This document shows, piece by piece, positions 7,569 through 15,729 of a DNA stretch of 29,273 nt. The position numbers and the translations under genes were made by a program. The notes under the pieces are model-generated. The model made no database searches. It was given only the letters and a program-made list of their open reading frames with translations, and was not told the DNA's origin. Positions within the stretch are counted from its first letter, which is position 1; every line of letters starts with the position of its first letter. Origin of the DNA: PALSA-1296 sp038322815 (lineage in GTDB: Bacteria > Bacteroidota > Ignavibacteria > Palsa-1295); contig JBBQGG010000039.1 of assembly GCA_038322815.1 (NCBI GenBank), positions 1 through 29,273 on the forward strand, written 5' to 3'.

Positions 7569-8771
7569 TTAATCTCTTTCAAATAATGCTGCAATTCCTT
7601 GCCCAACTCCGATGCACATCGTTGCAATTCCGCGTTTGACTTTTCTGCGACGCATTTCATAAAGCAGCGTTGCTGCAAGCCTTCCGCCGCTTGCACCGAG
7701 AGGGTGACCTATGGCAATGGCTCCGCCATTGACATTAACTTTATCCATCGAAAGCTTAAAATGACGGATCACAGCAAGGCTTTGCGAAGCAAATGCCTCA
7801 TTGAGTTCGATAAGATCGATATCATCCATGCTAAGTTCAGTCCGATTCAAAAGTTTTTCAATAGCATAGATAGGCCCGACTCCCATAACTCTTGGCGAAA
7901 GTCCTTCGACTGCAGATCCGGCATATCTTCCGAGAGGCTCAATGCCAAGTTTTTTCACGACTTCTTCGCTTGCGACAACAACAGCACTTGCTCCGTCATT
8001 GAGGCTGCTGGAATTTCCGGCAGTGACGCTGCCGCCTTTGCGGAATGCCGCATTTAACTTTGCAAGTTTTTCAAGAGATGTATCGGCACGGGGCTGCTCA
8101 TCTTTTGTAATGATGATCGGATCGCCTTTCTTTTGCGGAATAGAAACGGGGACGATCTCTTCATCATAAGCTCCGCGGCTTTGCGCGGCGATTGCTCTTT
8201 GATGCGATTCAAAAGCAAAAGCATCCTGATCTTCTCGAGAAATTTTCCATTGCTCTGCAACATTTTCGCCGGTTTCACCCATTGCTTCAAGCGGAAACAT
8301 CTTCTCCATTTTCGGATTAGGGTAGCGCCAGCCGAGAGCTGTATCATACGCAGTGAGATTTCCAAACAGCGCTGAACCGGATACATTTTTCGGAAGGGAA
8401 TATGGGGCGCGAGTCATAGATTCGACACCGCCTGCAACAATAATGTTCGCTTCACCTGACATGATCGCGCGTGATGCCTGAATAATAGAATCAAGTGATG
8501 ATCCGCAAAGGCGATTGATCGTCGTTGCCGGAGTTCGCTCAGGAAGCCCTGCAAGCAGAACGCCCATTCGTGCAACATTGCGATTATCTTCGCCGGCTTG
8601 ATTTGCGCAGCCTATGATCACATCATCAATTTCATTTCTATCAATTCCGGCGCGCTTAACAGCTTCGGCTATTACAAGCCCTGCCATATCGTCGGGACGA
8701 ACATCTTTCAATGCTCCGCCATATTTTCCGAAAGGTGTTCTGCAAGCCGAGATGATGTATGCGTTTTTCAT
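7569..8771 (-). CDS. Thiolase (acetyl-CoA C-acyltransferase family)
   Basis: This is a full-length 400-residue thiolase with the nucleophilic cysteine in NRLCGSS (Cys89), the GHPLG motif (His356) and the second active-site cysteine in CIGVGQG (Cys386). NEAFASQ is also present. Around 140-180, the run YDTALGWRYPNP and GETGENVAEQW recalls the 3-oxoadipyl-CoA thiolase/PcaF-like branch more than classic acetoacetyl-CoA synthases. The reaction is thiolytic cleavage or condensation of 3-oxoacyl-CoA, and the substrate is not settled by sequence. It begins 6 bp after the stop of the beta-hydroxyacid dehydrogenase gene, so the two are almost certainly co-transcribed, perhaps for degradation of a branched or aromatic acyl-CoA. 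Confidence 0.93.
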   Translation of the reverse strand: MKNAYIISACRTPFGKYGGALKDVRPDDMAGLVIAEAVKRAGIDRNEIDDVIIGCANQAGEDNRNVARMGVLLAGLPERTPATTINRLCGSSLDSIIQASRAIMSGEANIIVAGGVESMTRAPYSLPKNVSGSALFGNLTAYDTALGWRYPNPKMEKMFPLEAMGETGENVAEQWKISREDQDAFAFESHQRAIAAQSRGAYDEEIVPVSIPQKKGDPIIITKDEQPRADTSLEKLAKLNAAFRKGGSVTAGNSSSLNDGASAVVVASEEVVKKLGIEPLGRYAGSAVEGLSPRVMGVGPIYAIEKLLNRTELSMDDIDLIELNEAFASQSLAVIRHFKLSMDKVNVNGGAIAIGHPLGASGGRLAATLLYEMRRRKVKRGIATMCIGVGQGIAALFERD

Positions 8772-8777
8772 AATGTG

Positions 8778-9629
8778 TTATCTTGTAATCGCTTCTTTTG
8801 CAACGATGCTCCAATCTTTTGCGCCGAGACCTTCGTCGATAAGCAGGTCCATGTGTGCTCCGAGATTTGGCATGACATCGAGTTTATAACCTGCACGTTC
8901 TGCTTCTTCGACCATTAAACGCGCATCTTTTCTTGCCATGGATAGCTCCCATGTAGGCTCATCATAATTGCCGAGAAGAAGACGTGCAATTCTTGCCTTC
9001 ATTGGTGTGCCGCCCATTTGTTCAATAAAACCTGCAACATCTTCGGTGGATAGACCAATCGATCTGCCGAGCATGAACGTATCGGCTAACCCTGCGGAGA
9101 GAGACATGAATAAATGATTGCCCATTAATTTATATCCGGCAGCAGTACTTGGATCGTCACCAAGGTTGGTAAGTGTGCCTGTCAATTTCGATAGCTCCGG
9201 CTCGATCTTTTTTATTACATCCTGATCACCTGAGATCAGCATGGAGCCTGTTGATTCGAGTGCATTCGATGGTCCCATAAAAACGGGAGCATGAATATAG
9301 TTCATGTCAAGTTCTTTCCAATGCGCTGTTCTTTGCTTGGCACCAATTGTTGATGTAGTAGTATGATCAATAATGATCGCACCTTTAGCGATACCGGATG
9401 CAGCTTGTTCTAAAACGGAATTTACTGCGGTATCATCGGAGACAACGATATGAATTCTATCTGTACCTTTTACTGCTTCAGCAGGAGTAGCAAATGCTTT
9501 CGCTCCGACTTCTTCCAAAGCATTTGCTTTTGAAGCTGTGCGATTCCACACATGAACTTCTTCACCACGTTTGCGCATTGCGCGAACGAAATTCGAACCT
9601 AAAAGACCCATTCCAAGAAAAGCTGTCAT
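8778..9629 (-). CDS. NAD(P)-dependent beta-hydroxyacid dehydrogenase (HIBADH/GLYR family)
   Basis: The 283-residue product has an N-terminal Rossmann motif FLGMGLLGSNF (GMGLLG at 6-11), VWNRT at the end of the second strand (NADP-type arginine), and the C-terminal helical domain with the family lysine in AAGYKLMGNHL (Lys167, Asn171). Members reduce or oxidise 3-hydroxyisobutyrate, tartronate semialdehyde, succinic semialdehyde or similar. The substrate is not decided here. The reading frame extends 21 codons upstream to a TTG at 9692, but that extension is encoded by the intergenic repeat at 9658-9821, so I use the ATG at 9629. It is the first gene of a two-gene unit with the thiolase. Confidence 0.9.
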   Translation of the reverse strand: MTAFLGMGLLGSNFVRAMRKRGEEVHVWNRTASKANALEEVGAKAFATPAEAVKGTDRIHIVVSDDTAVNSVLEQAASGIAKGAIIIDHTTTSTIGAKQRTAHWKELDMNYIHAPVFMGPSNALESTGSMLISGDQDVIKKIEPELSKLTGTLTNLGDDPSTAAGYKLMGNHLFMSLSAGLADTFMLGRSIGLSTEDVAGFIEQMGGTPMKARIARLLLGNYDEPTWELSMARKDARLMVEEAERAGYKLDVMPNLGAHMDLLIDEGLGAKDWSIVAKEAITR

Positions 9630-9657
9630 AATATTTATTAATAAAAATTTATCATCT

Positions 9658-9821
9658 GTCATTGCGAGGAGGGCTTCAGCCCGACGCGGCAATCCTCTGA
9701 GGCATGGCTGTCATCCTGAGTGAAGCGAAGCGTAACGAAGAATCCCGTTCATCGTGTCGAGAAGTTTCCTATAAAGTGAGAGGGATTGCTTCGTCATCGC
9801 TGCGCGATTCCTCGTAATGAC
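9658..9821. repeat. Intergenic palindromic repeat (GTCATTGCGAG ... GTAATGAC), composite copy
   Basis: The outer arms GTCATTGCGAG and CTCGTAATGAC form an imperfect inverted repeat over 164 bp. Nested inside, near 9709-9750, is a second motif, TGTCATCCTGAGTGAAGCG, that looks like a different palindrome family. The whole fills the gap between the dehydrogenase start and the 3HCDH-like stop. It contributes false start codons to the neighbouring reading frame. Confidence 0.7.
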
Positions 9822-9829
9822 ACTCTTTC

Positions 9830-10489
9830 TCAAAAAAAATTCTTCCCTGCTTCTGCATTCAAACGCAAGAGCGGCGCGATTTTGTAGCGATCATGTCCGT
9901 ATTCAACTTGCAATGCTTCAAGAATTGCTACAATAGTATATGCTCCGATCTCATCACACCAAGCAAGCGGTCCCTTCGGATAGTTTGTGCCGAGTTTCAT
10001 TGCCATATCAATATCACCGGCAGTTGCAACGTCTTCCTGCAATGCAAATGCTGCTTCATTTATTACCATTGCAATTGTGCGCGGAAAAATCCCGGCTACG
10101 CAATCACCTATTTTCTCTATATCTTTGCGGAAAATGGATTTCAGCATTTCCTTATTAGAAGTCACATCTTCCTGCTGAAGCGGTATCGAATATTCAATCG
10201 ATTTTTGCGTTGCGAGCTGTGATGGAATCATCGGCACAGCAATGACTCGCTTGTATCCGGTTGAATGTCTTGCGATCGCTGTTGCAGGAGCGGTCAGGCT
10301 GTTTGAAATTAAGATCGCATCTTTCGATTCGAAAGAATGAAGGCTTGTATATTTTTCTTCAAGATCGAAAAATAAGCAATCAATAACGACATCCGCTCCG
10401 GATGTGACAAGTTCAAGAGTCGGATGAGCAGAGAAAAATTCTGTTAAGACGCCACCATGCTGTGGTTCTGATAAGAGCGTTACTTTCAT
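9830..10489 (-). CDS. Short 3-hydroxyacyl-CoA-dehydrogenase-like protein lacking recognisable catalytic residues
   Basis: Residues 130-219 match the C-terminal domain of 3-hydroxyacyl-CoA dehydrogenases (VINEAAFALQEDVATAGDID, LGTNYPKGPLAW). Residues 33-100 resemble the end of the NAD domain (VVIDCLFFDLEEK, AILISNSLT). At 219 residues it is 60-80 shorter than the family, and the nucleotide-binding GxGxxG segment is absent. Aligned by eye, the catalytic His of the GMHFFNP motif falls on Pro86 (AVPMIP) and the conserved Asn of GFxVNR on Pro136 (GIFPRT). It may be a binding or structural protein rather than a dehydrogenase. The start overlaps the purK stop by 4 bp, so it is translated with purEK, a puzzling partnership. 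Confidence 0.75.
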   Translation of the reverse strand: MKVTLLSEPQHGGVLTEFFSAHPTLELVTSGADVVIDCLFFDLEEKYTSLHSFESKDAILISNSLTAPATAIARHSTGYKRVIAVPMIPSQLATQKSIEYSIPLQQEDVTSNKEMLKSIFRKDIEKIGDCVAGIFPRTIAMVINEAAFALQEDVATAGDIDMAMKLGTNYPKGPLAWCDEIGAYTIVAILEALQVEYGHDRYKIAPLLRLNAEAGKNFF

Positions 10490-11634
10490 TTATCTTTTGA
10501 TACGATTCCAAAAATTTGTTTGAGATGCTTCACGGAATGTGCAACGTTTTCGGCAGTATTTCCAGTAACAGTTGCATGTCCCATTTTTCTTGCTTTGCGG
10601 GCTTTAGATTTTCCGTAAAGATGAAGTTTCACGTTCGGATCTCTTAGCGCTTCAGCCCAATCTGGTTCGCCGTTCGCCCAAATGTCGCCAAGAAGATTTA
10701 CCATCGCAGCAGGACGAAGTTGTTCAGCCGAACCAAGCGGCAATCCGCAGACGGCACGCAATTGCTGTTCGAATTGATTCGTCACACATGCATCAATAGT
10801 CCAATGACCGGAGTTATGCGGGCGCGGAGCAAGTTCATTGATAATGAGTTCACCATTCTTTGTAACAAACATTTCAATGCAGAGAACGCCCACACAATCA
10901 AGCGATTCCATGACATTCTTTGCGATGTCAATTGCTTTTTTCTTGATTTGTGCATCAATAGCTGCAGGTGCGATAGTAGTATCAAGAATATGATTCGAAT
11001 GAATATTCTGTACAACTTCGAAAGGAGCGAATGAGCCGTCAGTTCCGCGAGCGGCAACGACGGATACTTCGCACTGAAAATCAATGAAGGCTTCAAGGAT
11101 TGCCTCGCCCCATCCGATAGCAGAGTATGCTGTTTCAGCTTCACTTACGGAATTGATCTTCGACTGGCCTTTGCCGTCATATCCGAAGCCCGCAGTTTTT
11201 AAAACTGCAGGTGTTCCGAGCTTGGATAAAGCGTTTTTTAATTCTTCAAGTGTCGCGATCTTTGCAAACGGTGTGACAGGGAAGCCGTTCGAATCAAGAA
11301 AATTTTTTTCCCTGAGACGGTGCTGAGTGATGTGTAGAACGTTCGAACTCGGATGAACGGGCACCGCGGCTTCAATAGCCTTTACAACATCGCCGGAAAT
11401 ATTTTCGAACTCGAAAGTAACAACATCCACTGCTTCGGCAAATTGTAAGGCTGCATTGATGTCATCGTACTTGCCGATGAATTCAACATCGGCAATTTGT
11501 CCTGTCGGCGAATTTTTATCCGGAGAGAATGTATGTACTTTATATCCCATTCGCCTTGCTTCCAAAGCAAGCATCCTGCCAAGCTGTCCTGAGCCTAAGA
11601 TGCCTATTGTTGCGCCGGGAAGTATCGGTTTCAT
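10486..11634 (-). CDS. purK: 5-(carboxyamino)imidazole ribonucleotide synthase PurK
   Basis: The 382-residue ATP-grasp enzyme converts AIR, bicarbonate and ATP to N5-CAIR, step six of purine synthesis, in the cytoplasm. It begins with IGILGSGQLGRMLALEARRM (GSGQLGRM at 14-21), the usual PurK N-terminus, has the ATP-grasp lid and core (VLKTAGFGYDGKGQ, ILEAFIDFQCEVSV), and shows INELAPRPHNSGHWTIDAC near residue 265, diagnostic for the family. Length is normal. It overlaps purE by 4 bp upstream and the 3HCDH-like gene by 4 bp downstream, consistent with translational coupling. Confidence 0.97.
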   Translation of the reverse strand: MKPILPGATIGILGSGQLGRMLALEARRMGYKVHTFSPDKNSPTGQIADVEFIGKYDDINAALQFAEAVDVVTFEFENISGDVVKAIEAAVPVHPSSNVLHITQHRLREKNFLDSNGFPVTPFAKIATLEELKNALSKLGTPAVLKTAGFGYDGKGQSKINSVSEAETAYSAIGWGEAILEAFIDFQCEVSVVAARGTDGSFAPFEVVQNIHSNHILDTTIAPAAIDAQIKKKAIDIAKNVMESLDCVGVLCIEMFVTKNGELIINELAPRPHNSGHWTIDACVTNQFEQQLRAVCGLPLGSAEQLRPAAMVNLLGDIWANGEPDWAEALRDPNVKLHLYGKSKARKARKMGHATVTGNTAENVAHSVKHLKQIFGIVSKDK

Positions 11635-12128
11635 TTCGGAAGTTTTTGCTTGCGGACTTTTTCGGTTTGTTTTTTGCGGAAAGTACGAAGCTTCTCCCGT
11701 AACTTGGGATCCGTGTTTGCAAGAATAGCAATTGCAAGCAACGCTGCATTCTTCGCTCCCGCAACTCCTATCGCAAGCGAACCGACCGGAATTCCTGCGG
11801 GCATTTGTGCGATTGAAAGAAGCGAATCAAGCCCGCGTAATGATTTGGATTCAACAGGTACTCCAAGAACAGGGATGAGCGTCTGGGAAGCAGTCATTCC
11901 CGGCAGATGTGCCGCGCCGCCTGCTCCGGCAATGATTACTTGAATGCCGCGGCTTTCAGCGGAGTCTGCAAATTCTGCCATCCATTTCGGAGTGCGATGC
12001 GCGGAAACGACGTGCTTCTCATGCTCGACGCCGAATTCTTTCAGAATATCGGAAGTATGTTTCATGGTTTCCCAATCGGATGTACTTCCCATGATCACAG
12101 AAACAAGAGGCTGTTTCGTTTTTGCCAT
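11631..12128 (-). CDS. purE: N5-carboxyaminoimidazole ribonucleotide mutase PurE
   Basis: The 165-residue class I PurE moves the carboxylate of N5-CAIR to give CAIR, using the product of PurK encoded next to it. Motifs are VIMGSTSDWETM (14-18 core), VSAHRTP (42-47, with the active-site His44) and AGAGGAAHLPGM. The C-terminus has a lysine-rich tail (RKKQTEKVRKQKLPK) beyond the usual core. The presence of purK argues for the mutase rather than the AIR carboxylase (class II) activity. It starts 2 bp after the icd stop. Confidence 0.97.
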   Translation of the reverse strand: MAKTKQPLVSVIMGSTSDWETMKHTSDILKEFGVEHEKHVVSAHRTPKWMAEFADSAESRGIQVIIAGAGGAAHLPGMTASQTLIPVLGVPVESKSLRGLDSLLSIAQMPAGIPVGSLAIGVAGAKNAALLAIAILANTDPKLREKLRTFRKKQTEKVRKQKLPK

Positions 12129-12130
12129 AG

Positions 12131-13570
12131 TTATTCTCCTTGCGCAAGCGAGTACGCAACGACACCATCAAAGGTACAAAGATTATCTATCTTAATAAAA
12201 TCAAGCCCGATTCTCGTAATACCTTCGAGAAGTGTAACAATCTCGGAATGGGTGATAGTTTTTCCTTCACCCGCTAAATACCGACAGCGCCACTGATCGG
12301 AAAGAAATGTTTCCGGCAACCCTTCAGGCCACACGCCAACGCCACGATTCGCAATCATCGCAAGCTGCAAGCCATCGCCACCGATTGCAAGAAGGCGTTT
12401 TGCGATTTCATCGGTTGCCAGTGTTGATTCAAGAAAAACATCGACTCCGACAATTTCTTTTTTCTTAACTTTGCGTTCGTATTTAAATATTCTTTGTGTT
12501 CCCCGTGATTTATAACTTACGGGCTTGAAATGTTCGGGTGTCTGCCCAAGCCTTGCGATCACGGCATCGGCAAATTCTTTTGTGCCGACAAGTTCTGTAC
12601 TGAATTTATACGAATAAATATCTTTCGTATGAATTCCCAGCTCGATGGTGCGAAGCCAGGCGTTGCCGATCTTCGAAGCAACTTCCGGCTGACCGATATG
12701 GATAAGCATTTGAATAGCGCCTTGCAAAAGCCCGGAAGGATTTGCAATATTTTGCCCTGCAATTGTCGGAGCAGATCCGTGAATCGCTTCGAACATTCCG
12801 AAGCCATCACCGATATTCGCAGAGCCGGCAATACCAACTGAACCTGCAACCTCTGCTGCAACATCCGAAATTACATCACCGTATAGATTCAGCGTTACAA
12901 TTACATCGAAAATTTCAGGACGCTCGGCAACATACGCTGTACCAATATCAAGAATGAAATGATCTTTTTCGATGTCCGGATATTCTGCGCCGATCTCATT
13001 AAAGACTTTATGAAAAAGCCCGTCGGTCAGCTTCATGATATTATCTTTCGTGATGCAGCTCACTTTCTTGCGATTGAGCGCTAGGGCATATTCAAACGCA
13101 TATCTGACGATTCGCTCACAGCCCGGACGCGAAATAAGCTTCAGCGCCTGCACCACTTCCTGAGTTTGTTGATGCTCGATGCCGGCATAAAGATCTTCTT
13201 CATTCTCGCGAATGATGACCATATCCATCTTCGGCTTCATCGTTTCGATGAATGGAGGATAGGCTGCGACTGGGCGGACGTTCGCATAAAGCCCAAGCGT
13301 TTTACGAACAGTAACATTCAAACTTTTCACACCGCCGCCTTGCGGAGTGGTGATGGGGGCTTTCAAAAAAACTTTTGTGCGGCGAAGTGATGCCCACGAT
13401 GAATCTTCTATGCCGGAAGAGATGCCTTTTTTATAAAGCTTTTCGCCGATCTCAATGACTTCTTTATCTAGCTCCGCTCCCGAAGCATCAAGAATGCGCA
13501 GCACGGCTTCCATGATCTCCGGCCCGATGCCGTCTCCGTAAGCAATTGTGATTGGTGTTTTTGTTGCCAT
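12131..13570 (-). CDS. icd: NADP-dependent isocitrate dehydrogenase, long (Thermus/Rickettsia) type
   Basis: The 479-residue enzyme oxidatively decarboxylates isocitrate to 2-oxoglutarate in the TCA cycle. Visible motifs are AYGDGIGPEIM at the N-terminus, KAPITTPQGGGVKSLNVTVRK with the substrate-binding Ser83, Asn85 and Arg89, the metal-binding NLYGDVISD (228-236) and the coenzyme-binding EAIHGSAP (261-268) and NPSG. About 140 residues follow the catalytic core, the extra C-terminal domain found in Thermus- and Rickettsia-type enzymes. It heads the icd-purE-purK-3HCDH run, an unusual partner for purine genes. Cofactor preference is inferred from the family. The related isopropylmalate dehydrogenase is excluded by length and the C-terminal domain. 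Confidence 0.93.
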   Translation of the reverse strand: MATKTPITIAYGDGIGPEIMEAVLRILDASGAELDKEVIEIGEKLYKKGISSGIEDSSWASLRRTKVFLKAPITTPQGGGVKSLNVTVRKTLGLYANVRPVAAYPPFIETMKPKMDMVIIRENEEDLYAGIEHQQTQEVVQALKLISRPGCERIVRYAFEYALALNRKKVSCITKDNIMKLTDGLFHKVFNEIGAEYPDIEKDHFILDIGTAYVAERPEIFDVIVTLNLYGDVISDVAAEVAGSVGIAGSANIGDGFGMFEAIHGSAPTIAGQNIANPSGLLQGAIQMLIHIGQPEVASKIGNAWLRTIELGIHTKDIYSYKFSTELVGTKEFADAVIARLGQTPEHFKPVSYKSRGTQRIFKYERKVKKKEIVGVDVFLESTLATDEIAKRLLAIGGDGLQLAMIANRGVGVWPEGLPETFLSDQWRCRYLAGEGKTITHSEIVTLLEGITRIGLDFIKIDNLCTFDGVVAYSLAQGE

Positions 13571-13664
13571 GAATTAAATTGAGAGCGCATATAACAGAGA
13601 ATGGGGAGTGAAGAATCCGAAGGAGAAATGGGAAATATGAACTATGAAATATGAAAAAGAATTG

Positions 13665-13748
13665 TCATTCTGAGCGCAGCGAAGAATCGGAGATTTCAGT
13701 TTGTACGAATACCAGATTATTCATTCCGCTTCGCACCACTCAGAATGA
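13665..13748. repeat. Intergenic repeat with inverted ends TCATTCTGAG / CTCAGAATGA
   Basis: The 84-bp element lies between the divergent icd and ispD genes. The ends are perfect inverted 10-mers, and the interior holds GCGCAGCGAAG and a CGCTTCG counterpart. The overall plan matches the TGTCATTGCGAG elements with a changed end sequence, so it is probably a sister family. Any icd or ispD promoter must lie outside it or use it. Confidence 0.6.
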
Positions 13749-13793
13749 GCTATGGATTCCTCTTTCCTCTCAATCTGTTAACTCTACCGATAT

Positions 13794-14471
13794 ATGAAAA
13801 CATCTCAACAAGCAGACGCAATAATTGTTGCAGCGGGACGCGGCACGCGCTTCGGTGCGGCAAAACAATTTGCTGTGCTTTCAGGAATGCCGCTCTATCA
13901 GCATTCGCTGAAAACATTTGCTGAGCATCCGCTTATCGGGAGGATAGTACTGGTGATTTCAACAGATGATGTTGCCCGCATCGAATCGGAAGTACAGCCA
14001 CTTTTTTTTGGAAAAAAGATCGAAATAGCCATTGGTGGAGCAACGCGGCAGGATTCTGTTGCCAACGGAATGCATAAGCTTGAGGAATTAGGAGGTTCAG
14101 AAGTTGTTCTCGTTCATGATGCAGCGCGTCCATTTGTTAATAACGAGTTAATTACAAATGTCATTAGGGGAATCGAGGAATTTGGCGCAGCCCTTGCCGC
14201 AATTCCTGTCGTTGATACATTAAAGAATTCCGAAGATGGATTTTCGACGGGGACAATTCCGCGAGCTAATCTTTGGCGTGCGCAAACTCCGCAAGGAGCG
14301 AGATTTGAATTATTGAAACAGGCATTGCAAGCCGCGCATATCAGTGATCATTCCGCAACGGATGAAGCTGAGTTATTAGAACGAATTGGAATAAAACTAC
14401 TGCTGGTCATGGGGGAAGAGAGGAATGTGAAGATTACGTATGGAGACGATCTGAGAAAGAATTTTTATTGA
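13794..14471 (+). CDS. ispD: 2-C-methyl-D-erythritol 4-phosphate cytidylyltransferase IspD
   Basis: The 225-residue enzyme joins CTP and MEP in the non-mevalonate isoprenoid pathway. The nucleotide-binding motif IIVAAGRGTRFGAAKQF (10-26) is intact, with the catalytic Arg and Lys, followed by GGATRQDSV, VLVHDAARPFV, IPVVDTLK, RAQTPQGARF and TDEAELLER, and the closing NVKITYGDDL. Length is normal. It is alone on the plus strand, divergent from icd and convergent with the SRPBCC gene. Confidence 0.96.
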   Translation: MKTSQQADAIIVAAGRGTRFGAAKQFAVLSGMPLYQHSLKTFAEHPLIGRIVLVISTDDVARIESEVQPLFFGKKIEIAIGGATRQDSVANGMHKLEELGGSEVVLVHDAARPFVNNELITNVIRGIEEFGAALAAIPVVDTLKNSEDGFSTGTIPRANLWRAQTPQGARFELLKQALQAAHISDHSATDEAELLERIGIKLLLVMGEERNVKITYGDDLRKNFY

Positions 14472-14492
14472 TACTCGTAATTTATTAACAAG

Positions 14493-14523
14493 ATTGCTTC
14501 GTCGGGCAACCCAAAGAAGCAAT
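14493..14523. terminator. Hairpin between convergent ispD and SRPBCC genes (partial repeat)
   Basis: ATTGCTTC (14493-14500) pairs perfectly with GAAGCAAT (14516-14523), and the loop has GGG/CCC that can extend pairing. It contains the ATTGCTTCGTCGGGC core of the longer intergenic repeats. It lies 22 bp after the ispD stop and just past the end of the opposing gene. There is no T-run on either strand, so a terminator role is only likely from its position. Confidence 0.35.
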
Positions 14524-14533
14524 GAGCAAAGCG

Positions 14534-15502
14534 CTACTCTACAAAATAATAAATTTTAGTCAGCCATTTTGCAGGATCTTTTTCTGACATGGGATCGGTA
14601 ATATATTCTTCCAGGACGGGTGCGATGAATTTCAATTTCTTTACGGCAATGTATGCTTTAATTTGATTATGTGCTATGCCGAGATTTTTATAATCTCCGT
14701 AAAAATCTACTTCCAGAGTCTTGCCGCCTTTGGTATGGAATGTCTCCCATTTTCCAACTTTGCCTGCTGTCGCTGAAACAGGAATAGCAGCTGCAACCTC
14801 AGTCCTCATATTCTTTTCATCAAATGTGAAATATAATCCGGACATCGGCTCGGATATTTGAACGTTTGATTTTTTTAGATCGGTCACTAACATAGGAATA
14901 TTTTCTGCAAAGAACGGGCTGATCTTATCCAACGAAAGAGTTTTCTTTACTCCGATATATGCTTTAGGTTCAGTGGTGATCTCATGTATCTCATAGATCT
15001 TTCCAATTCCGTCTTTTTCGGAAAGCGTCTTTAGTTTATTAAGCCCTTTATCAAAGTCGTCGTTCATCATTTTGTCTCCCATAAAAAGATGCATTACATT
15101 CCATGGACGTGGCATTTCACTATTAAATCCCCAGATCACATTGCAACCGCCTGCCGTATCTTCAAGTCTGACGTAGCTGGAAGCATGTGCATCGAAGGGT
15201 TTAATGAAATGGAGGTCTGATTCAACAGATTTATTTTCTTCCATCTTCGTGATCGTCTGTTCACCTTGACCCATATCTTTATTCCCATCCCATAATAATT
15301 TTGCACCGACCGCTCCATCTGTTCCTTCGATAGTCACTTTTGCTGTCGTATCTTTTTCACGCCAAGGTGACCATTTCTGTGAGTTTGCGAAAGTTTTTAC
15401 ATCCCGCTCTGAGTGCATTTTCGTAGGGGCGATAAATGAAAGTCCGAGTACGATAACAACGAGAGCAAGAACTATTAAACCGATTATTTTAAGTGCTTTC
15501 AT
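14534..15502 (-). CDS. Membrane-anchored SRPBCC plus GyrI-like effector-binding protein
   Basis: The 322-residue protein has a single N-terminal membrane segment (IIGLIVLALVVIVLGLSFIA, residues 6-25). Residues about 30-160 look like an SRPBCC/polyketide-cyclase (START-like) fold (FANSQKWSPWREKD, KPFDAHASSYVRLED, GFNSEMPRPWNVMHLFMG). Residues about 165-322 resemble a GyrI-like/AraC effector-binding domain (YEIHEITTEPKAYIGVKKTL to KIYYFVE). Such fusions are common in Bacteroidota and are thought to bind small hydrophobic or cationic ligands. No enzyme activity can be assigned. It is monocistronic between repeats. Confidence 0.75.
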   Translation of the reverse strand: MKALKIIGLIVLALVVIVLGLSFIAPTKMHSERDVKTFANSQKWSPWREKDTTAKVTIEGTDGAVGAKLLWDGNKDMGQGEQTITKMEENKSVESDLHFIKPFDAHASSYVRLEDTAGGCNVIWGFNSEMPRPWNVMHLFMGDKMMNDDFDKGLNKLKTLSEKDGIGKIYEIHEITTEPKAYIGVKKTLSLDKISPFFAENIPMLVTDLKKSNVQISEPMSGLYFTFDEKNMRTEVAAAIPVSATAGKVGKWETFHTKGGKTLEVDFYGDYKNLGIAHNQIKAYIAVKKLKFIAPVLEEYITDPMSEKDPAKWLTKIYYFVE

Positions 15503-15602
15503 GGGGATATATAAAATAGGTTAAAAAAACGAGAAAATTGCAACACGTCAGGATTTAAGAAAATTCATTTGAGTTTACCCCTAAAAGTGACTTATTTAAT
15601 GG

Positions 15603-15720
15603 TGTCATTGGGAGCGAGCGAAGCATCTAAAATTTCAGATTTTTCTAAATCTTGAAAGTTTAGATTGCTTCGTCGGGCGAAGCCTATGCTGCCTAATCGT
15701 CGCATACACTCGCAATGACA
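15603..15720. repeat. Intergenic palindromic repeat, 118 bp (TGTCATTG ... CAATGACA)
   Basis: Perfect 8-bp inverted ends enclose inner arms CGAAGCATCTAAA and TTTAGATTGCTTCG. It shares the segment GCCTATGCTGCCTAATCGTC (15682-15701) and what follows with the copy at 16552-16688. It lies between the rlmB stop and the SRPBCC gene start. Confidence 0.8.
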
Positions 15721-15729
15721 TTAAAAAAA

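Noticed and set aside
9658..9692. N-terminal extension of the beta-hydroxyacid dehydrogenase
   Set aside because: The extra residues are encoded by an intergenic repeat and precede the Rossmann motif that normally begins at residue 2-5.
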